Translations under genes and position numbers: made by a program
Part shown: positions 7,824 to 15,500 of the stretch, piece after piece
Layout of the letters: every line of letters begins with the position of its first letter
How positions within the stretch are numbered: position 1 is the stretch's first letter
NCBI GenBank assembly: GCA_047605685.1
Contig: JASGFF010000004.1
Location: 1-61,540 of the forward strand
Origin: JAUASV01 sp047605685
GTDB lineage: Bacteria > Actinomycetota > Actinomycetes > Actinomycetales > Microbacteriaceae
Reading direction: 5' to 3'
DNA length: 61,540 bases
Notes under the pieces: generated by a model
Databases searched by the model: none
Told to the model about the DNA's origin: nothing
The model's input: the letters and a program-made list of their open reading frames with translations, nothing else

Positions 7824-9806
7824 TCAGCGCCCCGACAGCAGCCGGGCGACCTCGTCGGCGGTGCGGATGCCGTCGGCGACCAGCCCGGTGTACGAGCGCT
7901 CCAGCGGGGAGTCGGCCGTGACCACGGCTTCCTTCGCGAAGGCGACGGCCGAGCCGATCGCGGGGAAGTCGGCCAGCCGGACGAACCAGGGGTCGGCGGC
8001 GGTTGCCGCGTCCGCCGCCGCCAGCGCGAGCGTCGCCTCGCCCTCGGGGAACTCCCCGGCGAACGAGACCCAGGCGGCGGCCCGCCCGTGCACGGCCTGC
8101 TCGCCCTCGGCGTCGGGGGTACGCACGATCGCGCTGAGCGGCCGCGGCAGCCGCCAGCTGAGCCCGCCGTAGCCGGCGCCCTCGCGACCGTGGGTGCCGG
8201 GGCTTCCGAGCCGGACCGGGCCCTCGTCCCCCTCGCGCAGGCGCCAGCGCAGCGAGAAGGTCCACGCGGACCCGGCGGATGCCGCGGCCCGCAGCTCCAC
8301 CTCCTCGTGCATCAGCACGCGGCCCTCGGCGTCCTCCCAACGGGCCAGGGAGCGGTACCCGCCCGGCAGCGGTGCCAGCTCCTCGGTCACTACGCGGCCG
8401 TGGTCCTCGAGCCAGCGGTACCCTCTCTCGCGGGTGTAGGTGCGGCCGCCCCACAGGTTCGTCGAGGGGCGTCCCGCGGCGACCACGTGCTGGACGCCGA
8501 AGGACAGGCCCAGGTGCCAGTCGTGGTCCCAGGGGTGCGCCTCGCTGACGGTCGTGCCCCCGAGCGTGCGCAGCGGATGCAGGAAGGGGCGCGGGCTGGA
8601 GGTGCGGGTCACGGTCGAGCCGTCGTCGCGCACGGCCACCTCCCGTTCTCCCGCTCCATCGTCCCCGTCGTCGCCCACGGCACGGATCCGCACCGGCAGC
8701 GAGACGCCGGCCGGCGCGAGCGGCGCCCAGGGGACCCGCAGCTCGCTGAAGAGCGCCGCCGACTCCGCTGCGCGCCGCACCCACCAGTCGATCCGCTCCG
8801 GCACCGGGTAGGAGTCCTCGCCCTCGCCGTCCACTCGCACGAAGGCGGGGTCGATCGGCCGCGGGTCGGGCGCGGTGCGCACGGCCTCGAGCACCGTCAT
8901 GAACGCCCCGGCGTCGGCCAGCGATGAGGACAGCGGCGCGCCGTCGGAGCGGTGCGCGAGCAGCTCGACGAACAGGTTGTCGCGACCGTAGGCGCGCCGC
9001 TCGCCGTCGATCTCCACGACGTCCTCGGTGTACCACAGGCGCGCGTCGGTCCCGGTGGTGCGCACGTCGACGGCCGGCGCCGTCAGCTCTTCGGCGCACA
9101 GGGTCAGGGCGATGCCGATCCGTCGCCCGTCGGAGAGGGTGACCCGCACGGTCGAGGTGTCGTCGGCGTCGATGTCGTTGGCGTGCAGCAGCTCGGTCTC
9201 GACCCGTGCGACGTCCTCCGCGCGGCGGGCGCCGGCGATGCGCAGCGCGGTCGCCACCGCGTGGGCGAGGGGGTTGGTGACCACGCCGTCGGTGACCGGG
9301 GCGCCGTTCAGCACGCGTTTGCCGGCCCAAGCGGCCCGGTGCCAGTAGGCGCGTCGCCGGATCCACCGCCCCACCGCGGAGACGGAGCTGGGAACCCCGA
9401 GCTCGGCGAGCACCGGCAGGGCCCGGGAGCCGAGACTCTGGAAGCCGACCTGCACGGCGCGGCCGGTCTCCCGCTGCACCGCCAGCAGGTGGTGGTACTG
9501 GGCCAGGGTCGCCGTCGGCGGCTTCTCCAGGTAGACCTCCGCGCCGACGCGCAGCGCCCGCTCGGCCAGGGCGGCGTGGGTGTCGGTGGGGGTGGCGACG
9601 ATCACCACGTCGGGCTCGGCGCCCGCAGCGAGCGCCGTGTCCAGGTCGGGCCAGTTGGGCACCGTGGCGCCGATCCCCGCCCGCGGCGCGCCCTTCGGGT
9701 CGACCGTGCCCACGAGCACGGCGGTCCCGGTCAGACCCTCGAGGCGTTCGAGGTGCACCGAGCCAAAGCCGTGGGCTCCGACCAGCAGCACGCGGGCTGT
9801 GCTCAT
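7824..9806 (-). CDS. Gfo/Idh/MocA oxidoreductase fused to a DUF6807 (PmoA-like) domain
   Basis: The 660-aa protein joins two parts. Residues 1 to about 300 form a Gfo/Idh/MocA oxidoreductase (VGAHGFGSVH Rossmann start, VYLEKPPTAT signature). From about residue 400 the segment RPFLHPLRTLGG followed by HPWDHDWHLGLSFG is the hallmark of DUF6807, annotated in databases as PmoA-like although it is a galactose-mutarotase/jelly-roll-like domain rather than methane monooxygenase. The stretch between is a linker of about 100 residues. It is the last gene of a minus-strand operon (isomerase, BNR-4, this gene), each junction an ATGA overlap. An oxidation-based step on a sugar or glycoside is inferred. 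Confidence 0.85.
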   Translation of the reverse strand: MSTARVLLVGAHGFGSVHLERLEGLTGTAVLVGTVDPKGAPRAGIGATVPNWPDLDTALAAGAEPDVVIVATPTDTHAALAERALRVGAEVYLEKPPTATLAQYHHLLAVQRETGRAVQVGFQSLGSRALPVLAELGVPSSVSAVGRWIRRRAYWHRAAWAGKRVLNGAPVTDGVVTNPLAHAVATALRIAGARRAEDVARVETELLHANDIDADDTSTVRVTLSDGRRIGIALTLCAEELTAPAVDVRTTGTDARLWYTEDVVEIDGERRAYGRDNLFVELLAHRSDGAPLSSSLADAGAFMTVLEAVRTAPDPRPIDPAFVRVDGEGEDSYPVPERIDWWVRRAAESAALFSELRVPWAPLAPAGVSLPVRIRAVGDDGDDGAGEREVAVRDDGSTVTRTSSPRPFLHPLRTLGGTTVSEAHPWDHDWHLGLSFGVQHVVAAGRPSTNLWGGRTYTRERGYRWLEDHGRVVTEELAPLPGGYRSLARWEDAEGRVLMHEEVELRAAASAGSAWTFSLRWRLREGDEGPVRLGSPGTHGREGAGYGGLSWRLPRPLSAIVRTPDAEGEQAVHGRAAAWVSFAGEFPEGEATLALAAADAATAADPWFVRLADFPAIGSAVAFAKEAVVTADSPLERSYTGLVADGIRTADEVARLLSGR

Positions 9807-11113
9807 CCCCGGTCGTCCCAGCGCAGCACGACCTCACAGCGGAAGTGCTGCGAGGCGTCCATCTTCCCGCGGAACCACAGCAGCGGCACCGAGCCGGGGT
9901 CCCCCGGGGCGACGATCGGACGCAGGTTGTCGACGTCCGAGCCCTCGGTCACCGCCTCCCACGACCAGCTGGCCCCGCCGTCGGGGCTCACCCCGTGGTA
10001 GATCTCGTGGTGCGCGGTGCGGGTGCCCTCGCGCGGATCGACGGGGGTGGAGATGTACACCGAGTCGAGGTCGTAGGGGTCGATCGCGGCGAGCCCGGTG
10101 TAGTCCTGCTCGTGGGGCAGCAGGCCCTCGCCGGCCAGGGCGAGCTCGTGCACGCTCCACGCGCCCGAGGGTGAGAGCCGTCCGTACACGAAACGGTGGT
10201 CGGTGACCGGGCGGAACCGGTCGAGCTCGGCCTCGGGGCTCTCGGGGTCGTCGTCGCCGCGGGCGGTGACCACGATCGCGACCTCCCCTGCCGCTGAGCG
10301 GCGGATGTCGGTGGTCCAGGCGTGCGTGAGCCGGGCACCGGCCAGGTTCCGTCCTGCCTCGAGCACGGTGGTCAGCTCGACCTGCGAGGGCGCCTCGCCG
10401 TGCAGCGGGTCGGGGTCGACCACGGTGCCGTCGGTGCGGCGCAGGGCGCCATCGATGAGCACGCCGTGGTAGATCGAGTTGTTGTAGTCGCGCGGATGGT
10501 GATCGGTCGTGATGAGATCGATGCGGTCGCCGCCGGAGACGTAGCGGGTGTAGCCGTTGACGTAGCCGACCTTGGGCCGCGTGAACAGCTTGCCGGCGTA
10601 GGAGAACGTGTCGCCGTCGTCGTCGGAGACCAGGGCGCACTGGTCGTCGTTGATCGCCCGCACGAAGCAGTACAGCCGGCCCTCCCACTCGTGCAGGTTG
10701 GCGTAGGTGGCCCCGCGTCCGCCGGTCAGCTCGCTCCAGTCGAAGAGGTGCTCCGGCCCCCACCGGGTCGGGTCGTCCGGCTCGCTGATGCGCCAGCGGG
10801 TGAGGTCGTCCTTCTTGTGCTTGGCGTAGACGGCCAGCCACCGTCCGTCGCGGCGCCGCCAGAGCGCCGGCACGTCGTGGTCGTCGGGCTCCAGTCGCTC
10901 GTGCAGCACCACCACGCGGCTGGTTCCGCCGGCGCGGTCGACCACGGCGAGCTCGACGTTGCCGGCGCGGTGATCGCCGCCCGGCCCCTCGGGTGCGGCG
11001 ATCGTGCCCACCACGAGGGTCCCGGTGCGCGGGTCCACGATCGCGCGTTCGTCCTGGAACCAGCACCAGGCGCCGTTGTCGTTGATGACCAGGGGGGCGG
11101 TCGGTCCGCTCAT
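9803..11113 (-). CDS. BNR-4 repeat protein (PL24/PL25- or sialidase-like beta-propeller)
   Basis: The 436-aa protein has the layout of BNR-4 family proteins: APLVINDNGAWCWFQDERA at the start, DHDVPALWRR, GATYANLHEWEGRLY, then TDHHPRDYNNSIYHGVL, and Asp-box-like turns (SPDGGASWSWE). In the family these are beta-propellers found in polysaccharide lyases such as ulvan lyases (PL24/PL25) and in uncharacterised sugar proteins. No signal peptide is visible, so a cytoplasmic oligosaccharide role is more likely than extracellular polymer attack. Start and stop overlap both neighbours by ATGA. Catalytic identity is not proven from sequence alone. Confidence 0.82.
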   Translation of the reverse strand: MSGPTAPLVINDNGAWCWFQDERAIVDPRTGTLVVGTIAAPEGPGGDHRAGNVELAVVDRAGGTSRVVVLHERLEPDDHDVPALWRRRDGRWLAVYAKHKKDDLTRWRISEPDDPTRWGPEHLFDWSELTGGRGATYANLHEWEGRLYCFVRAINDDQCALVSDDDGDTFSYAGKLFTRPKVGYVNGYTRYVSGGDRIDLITTDHHPRDYNNSIYHGVLIDGALRRTDGTVVDPDPLHGEAPSQVELTTVLEAGRNLAGARLTHAWTTDIRRSAAGEVAIVVTARGDDDPESPEAELDRFRPVTDHRFVYGRLSPSGAWSVHELALAGEGLLPHEQDYTGLAAIDPYDLDSVYISTPVDPREGTRTAHHEIYHGVSPDGGASWSWEAVTEGSDVDNLRPIVAPGDPGSVPLLWFRGKMDASQHFRCEVVLRWDDRG

Positions 11114-11943
11114 ACCAGCTCGATTCCGGCCGCGTCGGTGAGTGCCCGGAAGGCGCGGGCGGCCAGGCCGAACGCCTCGGGACCGGGAACGCCCGGTCGG
11201 CCCGCCACGGCGGGCAGGTGCGGCTCGAGCGACACGACGCCGCAGAAGCCGTCGTCGCGGAAGGCCGCGATGGTCTCGGGGAGCTCGCCGTCGCCGGCGC
11301 CCGCGGGGCACACGATGCCGGTGCCGGCGTGTGCGTCCTTGATCTGCAGGGAGACGACGTGCTCGTGCAGCGGCGCGTAGGCCTGCGTGAAGGGAGCGAC
11401 CCCGACCTGCACGAAGTTCGCGCTGTCCCAGGTCAGCCGCAGCGCGGGGGAGCCGACCGACTCGACCACGTCGAGCACGCGCTCGGGGATGTCGCCGTAG
11501 ATGCGCTTCTCGTTCTCGTGCAGCAGCACGACGCCCGCGGCCTCGGCGTCCCGGGCCAGCAGCGACAGGCGGTGCAGCACATCGTCGCGGATCTGGGCCT
11601 GGCTGCGCCCCGCGTCCGGGAAGAACGAGAACATCCGCACGAAGGGCGTGCCGAGGATGCGGGCGGCCGTGACGGCGCGGGCCAGCCGTCGCCGCTCGTC
11701 GCCCGGATCGGCTCCCGCGGGGGACTTGCCGATGGGGGAGGCGATGACGCTCACGGTGATGCCCGCCTCGCGCGCGATCGCCGCGAGGGACTGAAGCCGT
11801 TCGGTGTCGAGGTCGAGCACGCCGGTGCCCCAGGCGCTGCGCACATCCGCGTGGCCGGCGCCGAGCGCCCGCAGCACCGCGAACTGGATCCGAGGGTCGT
11901 CGTCGATCTCATCGGCGAAACCGGACAGCGTCCAGCTGGTCAT
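11110..11943 (-). CDS. Sugar phosphate isomerase/epimerase-like TIM barrel protein
   Basis: The 277-aa product begins WTLSGFADEID and has the xylose-isomerase-like TIM barrel metal ligands: Glu in LLHENEKRIYGD, Asp in LTWDSANF, His in LQIKDAH and Glu in VVSLEPHL. Members of this family include epimerases, isomerases and the beta-eliminating 3-keto-glycoside lyases. It is the first gene of the minus-strand operon with the BNR-4 and Gfo-DUF6807 genes. ATG 11943 matches the conserved family start; a GTG at 11973 in the same frame is possible because it falls at the same place in the duplicated promoter as the GTG of the divergent gene. Confidence 0.88.
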   Translation of the reverse strand: MTSWTLSGFADEIDDDPRIQFAVLRALGAGHADVRSAWGTGVLDLDTERLQSLAAIAREAGITVSVIASPIGKSPAGADPGDERRRLARAVTAARILGTPFVRMFSFFPDAGRSQAQIRDDVLHRLSLLARDAEAAGVVLLHENEKRIYGDIPERVLDVVESVGSPALRLTWDSANFVQVGVAPFTQAYAPLHEHVVSLQIKDAHAGTGIVCPAGAGDGELPETIAAFRDDGFCGVVSLEPHLPAVAGRPGVPGPEAFGLAARAFRALTDAAGIELV

Positions 11944-12012
11944 TTCATTCCCGATCGTGGTCGGCGACGTCACCGTCCGATTCTCGCTTCCCTCAGTGCT
12001 CGCCTCCGGAGG

Positions 12013-12058
12013 GGTAAGCGCTTTCCAACAGTCTGCCCCAGAACCGGTTCTGACGCAA
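12013..12058 (-). promoter_or_regulatory. Left-arm promoter and LacI-type operator
   Basis: On the minus strand: -35 TTGCGT (12058-12053), 17-nt spacer containing AGAACCGGTTCT as an extra palindrome, -10 CAGACT (12035-12030), then the operator GGAAAGCGCTTACC (12026-12013). It drives the isomerase - BNR-4 - Gfo/DUF6807 operon. Confidence 0.75.
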
Positions 12059-12129
12059 CCGCGATCGCACCCCGGGTCGCGGGCGGGCGATGCCCGAGGC
12101 ATCCCGCGGCATCGCACCACGCTGCACGG

Positions 12130-12175
12130 TTGCGCCCGGCCCCGTTCTGGGGCAGACTGTTGGAAAGCGCTTACC
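12130..12175 (+). promoter_or_regulatory. Right-arm promoter and LacI-type operator
   Basis: -35 TTGCGC (12130-12135), 17-nt spacer, -10 CAGACT (12153-12158), operator GGAAAGCGCTTACC (12162-12175). It drives the Gfo - DUF993 - isomerase - LacI - glycerate kinase operon. Sequence matches the left arm almost base for base in these elements. Confidence 0.77.
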
Positions 12176-12225
12176 CTCGTGGGGGCGAGCGCTGCACAGG
12201 CACTGAGGGAAGCGAGAATCGAACC

Positions 12226-13440
12226 GTGTCACAGACGACCATCGATACGACGACGACGGTGGCGTCGTCACCCGCCGTCCGCGAGATCGGGATCATCATG
12301 AACGGCGTCTCCGGGCGCATGGGGTATCGGCAGCATCTGGTGCGCTCGATCCTGGCGATCCGGGATCAGGGCGGGATCGAGCTGCCGGACGGCTCGAGGG
12401 TCACGGTCAGGCCCCTGCTCGTCGGCCGCAGCGAGGCCAAGCTCGCCGAGATCGCGGACCAGCACGGGATCGACGACTACACGACCGACCTGGACGCGGC
12501 CCTCGCCGACCCGCGGTGGGAGATCTACGCGGACTTCCTGGTCACCAAGGCGCGCGCGGCGGCGCTGCGCAAGGCGATCGCGGCCGGCAAGACGATCTAC
12601 ACCGAGAAGCCCACGGCCGAGACCATCGACGAGGCGCTGGCGCTCGCGAAGCTTGCCGCCGAGGCCGGCGTGAAGACCGGTGTCGTGCACGACAAGCTGT
12701 ACCTGCCGGGGCTGCGCAAGCTCCGCCGGCTCATCGACTCGGGCTTCTTCGGCCGCATCCTCTCGGTGCGCGGCGAGTTCGGCTACTGGGTGTTCGAGGG
12801 CGACTGGCAGCGCGCCCAGCGCCCCAGCTGGAACTACCGGGTCGCCGACGGCGGCGGGATCATCGTCGACATGTTCCCGCACTGGAGCTACATCCTGGAG
12901 AACCTGTTCGGCGGGGTGAAGAGCGTCTACGCCCAGGCCGCCGTGCACATACCCGACCGCTGGGACGAGAGCGGCGAGCACTACGACGCCGACGCGGAGG
13001 ACGCCGCCTACGGCGTGTTCGAGCTCGACGGTGGGCCGGGGAACGGGCCGATCATCGCGCAGATCAACTCCAGCTGGACCACCCGTGTCAACCGTGACGA
13101 GCTCGTCGAGTTCCACGTCGACGGCACCCACGGGTCGGCCGTGGTGGGCCTGTTCGGCGCGAAGATCCAGCACCGCACCGCGACGCCGAAGCCGGTGTGG
13201 AACCCCGACCTGGAGGACGAGCACGACTACGACGCCGACTGGGCGCAGGTGCCGGTCAACGACGTGTTCCAGAACGGCTTCCGGCAGCAGTGGGAGGACT
13301 TCCTCGCCTCGTACGCCCTGGGCACCGACTACCCCTTCGACCTGCTCGCCGGCGCCCGCGGCGTGCTGCTGGCCGAGGCCGGCCTGCGCTCCAGCCGCGA
13401 GGGCCGCAAGGTCGAGCTGCCGACGCTCACGCTGGACTGA
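12226..13440 (+). CDS. Gfo/Idh/MocA-family oxidoreductase
   Basis: The 404-aa protein contains the Rossmann segment REIGIIMNGVSGRMGYRQHL and the signature IYTEKPTAETI, followed by GGGIIVDMFPHWSYILENLFG with the active-site-like DMFPHW. This subtype is usually found beside DUF993 and sugar-isomerase genes in actinobacteria, as here. GTG 12226 is the only reasonable start before the conserved N-terminus, since the next ATG (12298) would cut into the Rossmann fold. It is the first gene of a five-gene plus-strand operon; only 5 nt separate it from the DUF993 gene. Substrate not determinable from sequence. Confidence 0.9.
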   Translation: MSQTTIDTTTTVASSPAVREIGIIMNGVSGRMGYRQHLVRSILAIRDQGGIELPDGSRVTVRPLLVGRSEAKLAEIADQHGIDDYTTDLDAALADPRWEIYADFLVTKARAAALRKAIAAGKTIYTEKPTAETIDEALALAKLAAEAGVKTGVVHDKLYLPGLRKLRRLIDSGFFGRILSVRGEFGYWVFEGDWQRAQRPSWNYRVADGGGIIVDMFPHWSYILENLFGGVKSVYAQAAVHIPDRWDESGEHYDADAEDAAYGVFELDGGPGNGPIIAQINSSWTTRVNRDELVEFHVDGTHGSAVVGLFGAKIQHRTATPKPVWNPDLEDEHDYDADWAQVPVNDVFQNGFRQQWEDFLASYALGTDYPFDLLAGARGVLLAEAGLRSSREGRKVELPTLTLD

Positions 13441-13445
13441 GACGG

Positions 13446-14621
13446 ATGCCGCAGCTCACCCTCCTCGCCCGCTCCGGCGCCACCCGCCGGGTCGCCCTCG
13501 GCGAGCCCGTCGCCACCGCCCGGCCGGCCGCGCCACTGCGCAGTCGCGTGGCCTACGCCGCGGCACATGTCGTGCCCCACGCATGGGCCGACAACACGCC
13601 CGGCCGCCCCGCGGAGATCGACTGGGACGCGACCCTCGCCTTCCGGCGGCACGTGTACTCCTGGGGGCTCGGCGTGGCCGACGCCATGGACACCGCCCAG
13701 CGCAACATGGGACTGGACGCCGCCGCCACCCGCGAGCTGATCGCCCGCTCCGCGCAGGTCGCCCGGGAGGAGGGCGGCTCGGTCGTGGTCGGCGTGAACA
13801 CCGACCACGTCGAGGACGGGACCATCCCGCTTAGCCGGGTCGCCGACGCCTACCTCGAGCAGCTGCACTTCACCGAGGAGCAGGGCGCGGGCCCCGTGCT
13901 GATGGCCTCCCGCCACCTCGCACGAGCGGCGACGGGCCCGGCCGACTACCTGCGCGTGTACGCGGCGGTGCTGCGGGCGGCGACCGTCCCGGTCGTGCTG
14001 CACTGGCTCGGCACCGCCTTCGACCCGCAGCTGGCCGGCTACTTCGGCTCGGACGACTGGCGCACGGCATCCGACGTGCTCATCCGGGTCATCGAGGAGA
14101 ACCCGGGCAAGGTCGCGGGCGTCAAGATGAGCCTGCTCGACGCGGAGGCGGAGATCGCCGTGCGCGAGCGGCTGCCCGAGGGCGTGCGCATGTTCACCGG
14201 CGACGACTTCAACTACGTCACCCTGATCGCGGACTCCGACGACATCGCGGCCCCGCGCAGCCACTCCGACGCCCTGCTGGGCGCGTTCGCGGCGATCACC
14301 CCGGTCGCCTCCGCGGCCATCCGGGCGCTGGATGCCGGGGACCCCGACCGCTACCGGGAGATCCTGCAGCCGACCGAGGCGCTCAGTCGCCAGGTGTTCG
14401 CGGCGCCCACCTTCTACTACAAGACGGGCGTCGCCTTCCTGGCCTGGCTCAACGGGCACCAGAGCGCCTTCCAGATGGTCGGCGGACTGCACTCGGCCCG
14501 GAGCCTTCCCCACCTGTCCGAGATCGTGCGGCTCGCCAACGAGTCCGGCGCCCTCGAGCGGCCCGAGCTCGCCGCCGAGCGCTGGCACGCGCTGCTCGCC
14601 CTGAACGGGGTCGAGGCATGA
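13446..14621 (+). CDS. DUF993-family (dihydrodipicolinate synthase-like) protein
   Basis: The 391-aa product matches the DUF993 family, a distant relative of class I aldolases. Visible landmarks are ATLAFRRHVYSWGLGVADAM, VVLHWLGTAFDPQLAGYFG, KVAGVKMSLLDAEAE (with a candidate Schiff-base lysine in GVKMS) and FTGDDFNY. A carbon-carbon lyase or aldolase role downstream of the preceding oxidoreductase is inferred. The ATG follows the upstream stop by 5 nt and its end overlaps the isomerase start (ATGA). Confidence 0.85.
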   Translation: MPQLTLLARSGATRRVALGEPVATARPAAPLRSRVAYAAAHVVPHAWADNTPGRPAEIDWDATLAFRRHVYSWGLGVADAMDTAQRNMGLDAAATRELIARSAQVAREEGGSVVVGVNTDHVEDGTIPLSRVADAYLEQLHFTEEQGAGPVLMASRHLARAATGPADYLRVYAAVLRAATVPVVLHWLGTAFDPQLAGYFGSDDWRTASDVLIRVIEENPGKVAGVKMSLLDAEAEIAVRERLPEGVRMFTGDDFNYVTLIADSDDIAAPRSHSDALLGAFAAITPVASAAIRALDAGDPDRYREILQPTEALSRQVFAAPTFYYKTGVAFLAWLNGHQSAFQMVGGLHSARSLPHLSEIVRLANESGALERPELAAERWHALLALNGVEA

Positions 14622-15490
14622 GCGGCGCCGATCCGCGCCTGTCGATCAACCAGGCGACGCTCAAGCGCGCGAGCCTGGCCGAGGCGCTCGAGGCCACCGT
14701 CCGGGCCGGCGTGCCGGCGATCGGACTGTGGCGCGAACCCGTGCAGGAGGTCGGCCTCGAGCGCGCGGCGAGGCTGCTGGCCGACTCGGGGCTGCGCTTC
14801 TCCACCCACTGCCGCGGGGGGTTCTTCACGCTCCCGGAGGGCCCGGCCCGTCGCGCGGCCCTCGACGACAACCGGGTCGCGATCGAGGAGGCGGCCACCC
14901 TCGCCGCCGCCGGCGCCCCCGGATCCCGGGCCGTGCTGGTGCTCGTGGCCGGCGGCATCCCCGAGGGCTCGCGCGACCTCGCCGGCGCCCGCGAGCGCGT
15001 GCGCGACGCGATCGGCGAGCTGGCGCCGGACGCCGCCGCCGCCGGGGTGACGCTCGCGATCGAGCCGCTGCACCCGATGTACGCCTCCGACCGGGCCGTG
15101 GTCTCCACCCTCGGCCAGGCCCTCGACATCGCGGCCGACTTCGAGCCCGCGGTGGTCGGGGTCACGGTCGACACCTTCCACATCTGGTGGGATCCGGACG
15201 TGCTCGCCCAGATCGCCCGGGCCGGTCGCGAGGGGCGCATCGCCACCTACCAGGTGTGCGACTGGAAGACCCCGCTGGCCGCCGACGTGCTGCTCTCGCG
15301 CCACTACCCCGGGGACGGCGTGATCGACTTCGCGCCGCTGACCCGGGCCGTGCTCGCGACCGGCTACGACCGCGACATCGAGGTGGAGATCTTCAACGAG
15401 GAGGTCTGGGCGACCCCCGCGGGCGAGGCGGCCCGGCGCACGGCGGCGTCCTTCGGCGCGGCGATCTCGCCGCTGCTGCGGCAGACCTAG
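14618..15490 (+). CDS. Sugar phosphate isomerase/epimerase-like TIM barrel protein
   Basis: The 290-aa protein has xylose-isomerase-like TIM-barrel landmarks: RLSINQATLKR start, FSTHCRGGFF, LAIEPLHPMYASDR (Glu ligand), VTVDTFHIWWDPD (Asp/His) and IEVEIFNEEVW (Glu ligand). Metal-dependent isomerase, epimerase or lyase activity is expected. It overlaps the DUF993 gene by ATGA, so the products are probably made in fixed ratio. It is a distant paralogue of the protein at 11110-11943, not a recent duplicate. Confidence 0.88.
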   Translation: MSGADPRLSINQATLKRASLAEALEATVRAGVPAIGLWREPVQEVGLERAARLLADSGLRFSTHCRGGFFTLPEGPARRAALDDNRVAIEEAATLAAAGAPGSRAVLVLVAGGIPEGSRDLAGARERVRDAIGELAPDAAAAGVTLAIEPLHPMYASDRAVVSTLGQALDIAADFEPAVVGVTVDTFHIWWDPDVLAQIARAGREGRIATYQVCDWKTPLAADVLLSRHYPGDGVIDFAPLTRAVLATGYDRDIEVEIFNEEVWATPAGEAARRTAASFGAAISPLLRQT

Positions 15491-15500
15491 AATCTCGATG

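Larger units (their letters stand above)
11971..12230. repeat. Inverted duplication forming a divergent promoter pair
   Basis: Left arm 11971-12061 and right arm about 12129-12230 are inverted copies (roughly 80% alike with one indel of about 10 nt), separated by about 67 bp. Each arm carries, reading outward, a -35 (TTGCGT/TTGCGC), a 17-nt spacer, a -10 CAGACT, then an operator GGAAAGCGCTTACC. The arms end at matching GTG codons (11973 minus, 12226 plus). Confidence 0.9.

Noticed and set aside
7824..9806. Methane or ammonia monooxygenase subunit
   Set aside because: The PmoA label of DUF6807 is a database artefact; there are no membrane helices or copper ligands and the gene sits in a sugar operon.
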